Assembly (NCBI GenBank): GCA_025351065.1
Contig: JANXWQ010000233.1
Span: 1-6,796 of the forward strand
Reading direction: 5' to 3'
Source of the DNA: Chthoniobacter sp.
GTDB lineage: Bacteria > Verrucomicrobiota > Verrucomicrobiia > Chthoniobacterales > Chthoniobacteraceae
DNA length: 6,796 nt
Shown: piece by piece, positions 1 to 4,678 of the stretch
How the letters are laid out: every line of letters starts with the position of its first letter
Numbering within the stretch: the stretch's first letter is position 1
Made by a program: the position numbers and the translations under genes
The notes under the pieces: model-generated
What the model saw: only the letters and a program-made list of their open reading frames with translations
Told to the model about the DNA's origin: nothing
Databases searched by the model: none

Positions 1-226
1 CGGTCAGGCGGTAGAGCATGAGCGGGCGGCCGATGGGCTGCGGCGAGCGCCACGTATCGAGCAGCCCGCGCTTTTCCAGATCGAGGCACACGCCTTTGAT
101 CCCCATGTAACTCATGCCCAGCCGCGCCGCCAAAGCCGCCACGCACAAGCCCTGCGTGCGCTTCAGTTCATTCATCACGCGCAGCCGCGCACTGCGGCCG
201 ACTTGCTGGATGAGGCGCTGCTGCAT
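1..226 (-). CDS. Winged helix-turn-helix transcriptional regulator (partial, C-terminus beyond the left edge)
   Basis: This minus-strand gene is cut by the left edge, leaving the first 75 residues. The visible part looks like a DNA-binding winged helix-turn-helix domain. It opens with MQQRLIQQVGRSARLRVMNE, then has a helix-turn-helix core around residues 28-52 (VAALAARLGMSYMGIKGVCL), a recognition helix leading into DLEKRGLLDT, and a wing-like stretch with PIGRPLMLYRLT at the cut. The pattern resembles COG2345/ArsR-like regulators, where the wing ends in a GRPxxxYxLT strand. The effector domain is missing, so neither ligand nor target can be given. I chose ATG at 226. An in-frame GTG at 244 would add six residues (VDESSP) but lies in the neighbouring inverted repeat. 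Neither start has a purine-rich ribosome-binding site. The gene is 95 bases downstream of the phosphatase on the same strand, so co-transcription is possible. Confidence 0.7.
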   Translation of the reverse strand, partial: MQQRLIQQVGRSARLRVMNELKRTQGLCVAALAARLGMSYMGIKGVCLDLEKRGLLDTWRSPQPIGRPLMLYRLT

Positions 227-240
227 GGGGGAGGATTCAT

Positions 241-307
241 CCACGAAAGCCACGAAATGACACGAAAGAAGCGCGCCCTTTTTCGTGTCCTTTCGTGTTT
301 TTAGTGG
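241..307. repeat. Long imperfect inverted repeat built of TTTCGTG/CACGAAA units
   Basis: The left arm is 241-268 and the right arm 280-307, separated by 11 bases (AAGCGCGCCCT). Aligning the right arm with the reverse complement of the left gives 23 of 28 matches; the inner 18 bases have only two mismatches. Each arm is itself made of about 10-base tandem units carrying CACGAAA on the left or TTTCGTG on the right. A transcript could fold into a long stem. It lies in the gap between the phosphatase stop and the regulator start. No T-run follows on the minus strand, so a classical terminator is not supported. I recall similar TTTCGTG units as dispersed intergenic repeats in Verrucomicrobiota-like genomes, but this was not checked. 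Confidence 0.75.
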
Positions 308-321
308 ACACCAAAAGCAAC

Positions 322-1140
322 TCAGCTCGCCGCCCCAAAATGCCGCAGTGCCTGCACGATCCCCGCGCTGCACGCGCCCTCCGCCACGAAGCCGCCGGCC
401 TCGCGCACCGTGCGCTTCACCGCGTCCACAGCGTTGCCGGGGCAGGCCACCCACTGCGCGTGGCGGCCGTCGAGCATGGGCAGATCATTGTAGTGATCGC
501 CCGCCGCGAAAATCTCCCCGCGCTCCACGCCGGTCAGCCGCGCCAGCTCGGCGAGCGCCGTGCCTTTGCTGTAATCCTCGTGGCAAAAGCGCACGTAGAT
601 CGAATTGCGCATGAACTGAAAGCCCGGCACCCGCGCCACTTCCTTTTCGAGGAAAGCGCACACGCCATCCATCTCCTCGTCCGATTCCGCGGCCAGCCCG
701 ATCAGCCGCGCGCCCTCGTAGATCGGATGCGCCCGCGTGTGCTTCGCGAGATACTTTTCGATGTCCGCCAGCAGCGTGCCGGCCTTGATGAAAAGCGCGT
801 CATGCGCCGCGGCGCAGCGCAGATTCCAGTCACCAAAATCCTGCCAGCGCCCGTCCGCGCCGCGATGAAAAACCTCGCGCTCCGAAGTCAGCACAAAATC
901 CGGCTCCACCGGAAAGCCCAGCTCCCGCAGCCCCTCCTCGATGTGCCACAGCACCCGGCCCGTATTCACCGCCCACTGCACCCCGCGCGCCCGCATTTCC
1001 GCCAGCGCGGTGAAAAATTCCGGCACCACCGCCGGCTGCGCCTCGTGGTTCACCACCGTCCCGTCGAAATCCGTGCTCAGCAGTTTGATCGGCGAGTTGA
1101 GAGTTGTGAGTTGGGAGTTGAGAGGCGATGAATCCGGCAT
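322..1140 (-). CDS. HAD-superfamily hydrolase, Cof/sucrose-phosphatase-like (C2 cap)
   Basis: This is a probable cytosolic, magnesium-dependent phosphatase of 272 residues. All four HAD motifs are visible: motif I TDFDGTV (nucleophile Asp24, acid/base Asp26), motif II NTGR (Thr60), motif III Lys192 in YSKGTALAEL, and motif IV GDHYNDLPM (214-222). The long insert between motifs II and III, with LTSEREVF and WQDFGDWN, fits a C2-type cap as in Cof/YidA or sucrose-phosphate phosphatases. The cap decides the substrate, and I cannot name it. I chose ATG at 1140; a GTG at 1167 would add nine residues. Either way the first 16 or so residues (PDSSPLNSQLTTLNSP) are low-complexity and come from a 7-base DNA repeat, whereas family members usually begin only a few residues before the DFDGT strand. 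No ATG, GTG or TTG lies closer to the motif. The gene is divergent from the coiled-coil gene and upstream of the regulator on the same strand. Confidence 0.88.
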   Translation of the reverse strand: MPDSSPLNSQLTTLNSPIKLLSTDFDGTVVNHEAQPAVVPEFFTALAEMRARGVQWAVNTGRVLWHIEEGLRELGFPVEPDFVLTSEREVFHRGADGRWQDFGDWNLRCAAAHDALFIKAGTLLADIEKYLAKHTRAHPIYEGARLIGLAAESDEEMDGVCAFLEKEVARVPGFQFMRNSIYVRFCHEDYSKGTALAELARLTGVERGEIFAAGDHYNDLPMLDGRHAQWVACPGNAVDAVKRTVREAGGFVAEGACSAGIVQALRHFGAAS

Positions 1141-1189
1141 GAGGGCGCGCAAGTTATGGCGTGCCACTCAACTACCAACTCTCAACTTT
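1094..1189. repeat. Inverted clusters of a 7-base repeat (GAGTTGN / CAACTNN)
   Basis: Four head-to-tail heptamers GAGTTGA, GAGTTGT, GAGTTGG and GAGTTGA fill 1094-1121. After a 47-base spacer, three heptamers in the opposite sense, CAACTAC, CAACTCT and CAACTTT, fill 1169-1189. The two clusters are near reverse complements and could pair as a long imperfect stem. The left cluster lies within the 5' end of the phosphatase gene and is read as LNSQLTTLNS. The right cluster ends five bases before the start codon of the coiled-coil gene. It therefore occupies nearly all the space between two divergent starts and may affect both promoters or leaders. I recall this AACTCTCAACT-type repeat as widespread between genes in Verrucomicrobiota and some Bacteroidota; this is unverified. 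Confidence 0.75.
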
Positions 1190-1193
1190 CCCC

Positions 1194-1473
<280 letters not shown>

Positions 1474-1553
1474 GTGACTGCGAGAAAAGCCGGAGTAGGA
1501 GGTTAGGTTTTTTGTGTCCATAATCCCCCGCTCCGCTTACAAACCACGCCCCT

Positions 1554-2429
1554 ATGTTTGCAGGTACTTTCACCGCGCTCGTCACGCCTTTCAAAAACGA
1601 CCAGGTCGATGAGGCCGCGTTCGCGCAGCTCATCGAGGCGCAGATCGCTGGCGGCGTCACCGGCATCGTCCCCGTCGGCACGACTGGCGAATCGCCCACG
1701 CTCAGCGACACGGAGCACCGCCGCGTCATCCAGTTGGGTGTGCAGTTTGCCAAAGGGCGGTGCAAAGTCATCGGCGGCACCGGCTCCAATTCCACGAGCG
1801 AGGCCGTGGCCATGACCGTCGAGGCCGAGAAGCTCGGCTGCGACGGCGCGCTGCTCATCGCGCCCTACTACAACAAGCCCTCGCAGGAAGGGCTCTACCG
1901 CCACTTCGCCAAAATCGCCGCGGCCACGAAACTGCCGCTCGTGCTTTACTCGATCCCCGCGCGCTGCGGCATCGAGATCGGCGTGGAAGTCACCGCGCGG
2001 CTCGCCAATGACTTCCCGAACATCGTCACAATGAAGGAAGCCGGAGGGACCGTCGAACGCGTCAGCGCCTTGCGCGCGGTGGTGCCCGAGTCGTTCACCA
2101 TTTTGTCGGGCGACGATTCGCTCACGCTGCCCTTCATGGCCGCAGGCGCGGTCGGCGTCATCAGCGTCGCGTCGAACCTCATCCCCGGCGAAGTCGCCGC
2201 CCTCGTCAACGCCGCCCTTGCCGGCGACTACGCGAAAGCCCGCGCGCAGCATTTCCGGCTCTACCCTCTGTTCAAAGACCTCTTCATCGAGCCCAATCCC
2301 GTGCCCGTGAAACACGCCCTCGCCATGCAAGGCCGCATGTCGCCCGACGTGCGCCTCCCGCTTTGCGAAATGGGAACCACGGCCGCAGCCAGGCTCACCG
2401 CCACGCTCCGCCAGCTCAGCCTCATCTAA
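1554..2429 (+). CDS. dapA: 4-hydroxy-tetrahydrodipicolinate synthase
   Basis: DapA condenses pyruvate with L-aspartate-4-semialdehyde, the first committed step of diaminopimelate and lysine synthesis, in the cytosol. The 291-residue product has the usual family length (E. coli 292) and a TIM-barrel pattern. Key residues are visible: VGTTGESPTL (41-50) with the Thr-Thr pair 43-44, PYYNKP (104-109) with Tyr106 of the proton relay, LYSIPARCGI (131-140) with Tyr132 and Arg137, and Schiff-base Lys161 in TMKEAGG. The loop usually reading YNxPxRTG is YSIPARCG here, a mild variation that keeps the Tyr and Arg. Related pyruvate aldolases such as N-acetylneuraminate lyase share the fold, but the GTTGE motif and the adjoining dapB favour DapA. 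It is the first gene of a tight set; dapB starts 3 bases after its stop. The 80-base leader is too short for a lysine riboswitch and shows no Shine-Dalgarno sequence. Confidence 0.96.
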   Translation: MFAGTFTALVTPFKNDQVDEAAFAQLIEAQIAGGVTGIVPVGTTGESPTLSDTEHRRVIQLGVQFAKGRCKVIGGTGSNSTSEAVAMTVEAEKLGCDGALLIAPYYNKPSQEGLYRHFAKIAAATKLPLVLYSIPARCGIEIGVEVTARLANDFPNIVTMKEAGGTVERVSALRAVVPESFTILSGDDSLTLPFMAAGAVGVISVASNLIPGEVAALVNAALAGDYAKARAQHFRLYPLFKDLFIEPNPVPVKHALAMQGRMSPDVRLPLCEMGTTAAARLTATLRQLSLI

Positions 2430-2432
2430 GCC

Positions 2433-3170
2433 ATGTCGCTCAAAGTCCTCATCAACGGCGCCCGCGGGCGCATGGGCCAGATGCTCATCGCTTGCGCGAA
2501 AGGCGACGCTGCGCTCGAAATCACCGCGCAAGTCGATGTCGGCGATGACTTCGCCGCCGCGCTCGCGCCGTGCGACGCCGTCATCGACTTCTCCCACCAC
2601 TCCACCGTCGAGCCCGTGCTCGCCCGCTGCGTGGAGGCCAGGAAGACGCTCGTCATCGGCACCACCGGCCACACCGACGCGCAGGTCGCCGCGATCCGGC
2701 ATTCCGCCGCGCACATCCCGCTCGTCTTCGCGCCGAACTACAGCATCGGCGTGAACACTCTTTTCTGGCTCACCCGCAAAGCCGCGGAAATCCTCGGCCC
2801 CGGCTTCGATCTCGAAGTCGTCGAAATGCACCATCGTTTGAAAAAAGACGCGCCCAGCGGCACCGCGAAAAAGCTCGCCGAGATTTTGGCCGAAGTCCGC
2901 GAACTGCAATACAACGACGACGTGCGCCACGGCCGGCACGGCATCGTCGGCGAGCGCACCGACACCGAGATCGGCATGCACGCCATCCGCGGTGGCGATG
3001 TCGTGGGCGACCACACCGTCATCTACGCCGCGCAAGGCGAGCGCGTGGAGCTGACCCACAAGGCCAGCAGCCGCGAAACCTTTGCCCACGGCGCTCTCCG
3101 CGCCGCCGTCTGGGCGCACGGCAAACCCGCCGGGCTGTATGACATGCAGGACGTGCTGGGCTTGAAGTAA
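2433..3170 (+). CDS. dapB: 4-hydroxy-tetrahydrodipicolinate reductase
   Basis: DapB reduces the DapA product to tetrahydrodipicolinate with NAD(P)H, the second step of the diaminopimelate pathway. The 245-residue protein is shorter than E. coli DapB (273), but all landmarks are present. These are a Rossmann glycine motif INGARGRMG (7-15), DFSHHSTVE (52-60), the cofactor loop GTTGHTDAQ (76-84), APNYSIGVN (100-108), and the catalytic signature EMHHRLKKDAPSGTA (131-145). In that signature His133, His134 and Lys137 match E. coli His159, His160 and Lys163, and SGTA binds the substrate carboxylate. The C-terminus with GDVVGDHTV and a final YDMQDVLGL is typical. The gene lies 3 bases after dapA and 6 bases before folK. 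Which later branch makes diaminopimelate (DapL aminotransferase, known in Verrucomicrobiota, or the acylated route) cannot be seen here. Confidence 0.97.
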   Translation: MSLKVLINGARGRMGQMLIACAKGDAALEITAQVDVGDDFAAALAPCDAVIDFSHHSTVEPVLARCVEARKTLVIGTTGHTDAQVAAIRHSAAHIPLVFAPNYSIGVNTLFWLTRKAAEILGPGFDLEVVEMHHRLKKDAPSGTAKKLAEILAEVRELQYNDDVRHGRHGIVGERTDTEIGMHAIRGGDVVGDHTVIYAAQGERVELTHKASSRETFAHGALRAAVWAHGKPAGLYDMQDVLGLK

Positions 3171-3176
3171 CTTTGG

Positions 3177-3677
3177 ATGAGAGCCGGAATCGCCCTTGGC
3201 TCGAATCTCGGCGACCGCCTCGCCCATCTCCGCCTCGCCCGCGAACGCGTCCTCGCCCTGCCCGACGTCTCCGCCCCAGCGCTCGGCTCCCGCGTTTATG
3301 AAACCGAACCCGTCGGCTCCGGCCCGGACGCCGGCGCGTATCTCAACGCCGTCCTCGAAGTCGAATACGACGGCCAGCCCATCACCCTCCTCGACGGTCT
3401 CCAGCGCATCGAAGCCGACTTCGGACGCCCCTCCAAACGTCCGCGCAACGCCCCGCGCACCCTCGACCTCGACATCCTTTACGCCGGCAACCTCGTCCTC
3501 AGCAACGCCGAGGTCGTCATCCCCCACCCGCGCCTGCACCTCCGCCGTTTCGTCCTCACACCGCTCGCCGATGTCCGTCCCGACTTGCTCCTCCCCGGCC
3601 AGCATTACACCATCGCCGCACTCCTCGCGCGCCTCCACGACCCCGCCCGCGTGGCACTCTTCGCCGAATCTTTCTGA
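3177..3677 (+). CDS. folK: 2-amino-4-hydroxy-6-hydroxymethyldihydropteridine pyrophosphokinase
   Basis: FolK transfers pyrophosphate from ATP to 6-hydroxymethyl-7,8-dihydropterin, supplying the substrate of dihydropteroate synthase in folate synthesis. The product is 166 residues, near the usual 160-170. It carries the HPPK signatures: GSNLGDR (8-14), YETEPVG (41-47), YLNAVLEVE (55-63), and RNAPRTLDLDILY (90-102), whose Asp97 and Asp99 match the magnesium-binding Asp95 and Asp97 of E. coli. IPHPRLHLRRFVLTPL follows at 115-130. No second domain (FolB or FolP) is fused. The start ATG lies 6 bases after the dapB stop with no Shine-Dalgarno sequence, and panB begins 3 bases after the folK stop, so translational coupling is plausible. 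The downstream enzyme uses a folate cofactor, which gives this placement metabolic sense. Confidence 0.96.
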   Translation: MRAGIALGSNLGDRLAHLRLARERVLALPDVSAPALGSRVYETEPVGSGPDAGAYLNAVLEVEYDGQPITLLDGLQRIEADFGRPSKRPRNAPRTLDLDILYAGNLVLSNAEVVIPHPRLHLRRFVLTPLADVRPDLLLPGQHYTIAALLARLHDPARVALFAESF

Positions 3678-3680
3678 CCC

Positions 3681-4439
3681 ATGACGCCCGCCGACTGCAC
3701 CGCCATGAAACGCCGCGGCGAAAAGCTCGCCGTCCTCACCGCCTACGACTACCCCACCGCGCGCCTACTCGATGAAACCGGCCTTGATGTCCTGCTCGTC
3801 GGCGATTCCCTCGGCATGGTCGTCCTCGGCTTCCCCGACACCACCCACGTCACCCTGGAGCACATGCTCCACCACACCGCCGCCGTCGCCCGCGGCGTGC
3901 AGCGCGCCCTCATCGTCGCCGACCTCCCCTTCGCCAGCTACGACACGCCCGAGCAAGCCATCACCAACGCCCGCCGCCTCCTCGCCGCCGGCGCGCACGC
4001 CGTAAAACTCGAAGGCGGCAAAAGCCACGCCGCGCGCATCGCCGCCATCGTCGCCGCCGGCATACCCGTCATGGCCCACCTCGGCATGCTCCCGCAAAGC
4101 ATCCGCGAAGAAGGCGGCTACAAGCTCAAAGGCAAAACGCCCGAGTCCGCCGACGCCCTCCAAGCCGACGCCCTTGCGATTGAAAACGCCGGTGCTTTCG
4201 CCGTGGTGCTGGAGTTGGTGAAAGCCGACGTCGCCCAGCGCATCAGCACAGCGCTGCAAATCCCCACCATCGGCATCGGCTCCGGCCCCGCGTGCGACGG
4301 CCAGGTGCTCGTCACCCACGACCTCATCGGCCTCTTCCCCTGGTTCACCCCGAAGTTTGCGCGCCAGCACGCCCAAGTCGCCGCCTCCATCCGCACCGCC
4401 GCCACCACCTTTATCCACGAGACGAAAGCGGGCGCGTGA
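3681..4439 (+). CDS. panB: 3-methyl-2-oxobutanoate hydroxymethyltransferase
   Basis: PanB transfers a hydroxymethyl group from 5,10-methylene-tetrahydrofolate to 2-oxoisovalerate, forming ketopantoate for pantothenate and coenzyme A. The 252-residue product is slightly shorter than E. coli PanB (264). It shows LTAYDYPTARLLDE (19-32), the metal-site motif VGDSLGMVVLG (40-50) with Asp42, VADLPFASY (79-87) with Asp81, VKLEGG (108-113) with Lys109 and Glu111, HLGMLPQS (133-140), GGYKLKGKT (145-153), and the catalytic Glu178 in VLELV. These match E. coli Asp45, Asp84, Lys112, Glu114 and Glu181 with a constant offset of three. IGIGSGPACDGQVLV (197-211) is also typical. It is the last gene of the tight set; no panC or panD is in the window. 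A repeat-rich convergent gap follows. Confidence 0.97.
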   Translation: MTPADCTAMKRRGEKLAVLTAYDYPTARLLDETGLDVLLVGDSLGMVVLGFPDTTHVTLEHMLHHTAAVARGVQRALIVADLPFASYDTPEQAITNARRLLAAGAHAVKLEGGKSHAARIAAIVAAGIPVMAHLGMLPQSIREEGGYKLKGKTPESADALQADALAIENAGAFAVVLELVKADVAQRISTALQIPTIGIGSGPACDGQVLVTHDLIGLFPWFTPKFARQHAQVAASIRTAATTFIHETKAGA

Positions 4440-4456
4440 GAGATTACGTAATGAGC

Positions 4457-4636
4457 CGTCCCATCGGGACGAACGATAATAGCCGTGGGCTTCAGCCCAC
4501 GGTTCGCACGTCCAAAATGGTTCTGTCGCGTAGCGACATTTGCAGGCGGCTCAAACGTCCCCTACGCGACGACGCTGCGCGCAACCTCATCCGTGGGCTA
4601 AAGCCCACGGCTACCATCAACCGTCCCGACGGGACG
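4457..4636. repeat. Symmetric palindrome cluster (REP/BIME-like) in the convergent panB-pbpC gap
   Basis: The gap holds two mirror-image units. The left unit is palindrome A, CGTCCC-ATC-GGGACG (4457-4471), 11 bases, then palindrome B with arms CCGTGGGCT and AGCCCACGG (4483-4502). The right unit is palindrome B again with a different loop (4591-4610), 11 bases, then palindrome A, CGTCCC-GAC-GGGACG (4622-4636). The order A-B ... B-A with equal 11-base spacers makes an inverted pair, as in bacterial interspersed mosaic elements. The stems are perfect while the loops differ (TC versus AA, ATC versus GAC). Such elements often lie between convergent genes and can act as mRNA stabilisers or bidirectional terminators. 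In other genomes, REP elements of this design are moved by REP-associated tyrosine transposases (RAYT); none is encoded here. Confidence 0.85.
4524..4570. repeat. Central hairpin and alternative inverted arm within the palindrome cluster
   Basis: Between the two REP-like units is a third palindrome, TGTCGC-GTA-GCGACA (4524-4538). Its left part, GTCGCGTAG (4525-4533), also has an exact 9-base reverse complement, CTACGCGAC (4562-4570). The local hairpin and the longer-range stem exclude one another. The remainder of the 239-base gap between panB and pbpC (4440-4456 and 4637-4678) shows no gene. Confidence 0.65.
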
Positions 4637-4678
4637 CGGATCATCACCGACTTTACACAGTCTCCGAGACGGGCGCGG

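Larger units (their letters stand above)
1554..4439 (+). other. Probable operon dapA-dapB-folK-panB
   Basis: Four genes on one strand are separated by 3, 6 and 3 bases, with no room for internal promoters or terminators between them. None of the start codons has a purine-rich Shine-Dalgarno sequence, which makes coupling to the end of the upstream gene likely. The set joins lysine/diaminopimelate synthesis to folate and pantothenate synthesis. The coiled-coil gene 80 bases upstream may belong to the same transcript. Transcription could end in the palindrome cluster after panB. Confidence 0.8.

Noticed and set aside
295..1131. A 278-codon plus-strand open frame opposite the phosphatase
   Set aside because: It is Arg/His/Pro-rich with no motif, while the minus strand carries all four HAD motifs in order.
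1519..1524. CATAAT upstream of dapA as a possible -10 box
   Set aside because: It matches TATAAT at five of six positions, but no convincing -35 element lies 16-18 bases upstream, so it is not listed as a promoter.
1503..3638. A 711-codon open frame on the minus strand opposite dapA, dapB and folK
   Set aside because: Its translation is low-complexity and rich in Gly, Asp, Glu, Ala and Arg, with no family motif, while the opposite strand encodes three full proteins with intact active sites. Long antisense frames are a usual by-product of high GC content.
3765..4418. A 217-codon minus-strand open frame opposite panB
   Set aside because: It is a Gly/Asp-rich shadow of panB with no recognisable motif.
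4457..4636. Repeated palindromes as a CRISPR array
   Set aside because: There are only two copies of each unit and they are in inverted orientation, with no regular unique spacers and no cas genes.
4660..4670. Small palindrome GTCTCCGAGAC just after the pbpC stop as a terminator
   Set aside because: The stem is only 4-5 bases and no T-run follows on the minus strand; the larger palindromes nearby are better candidates.
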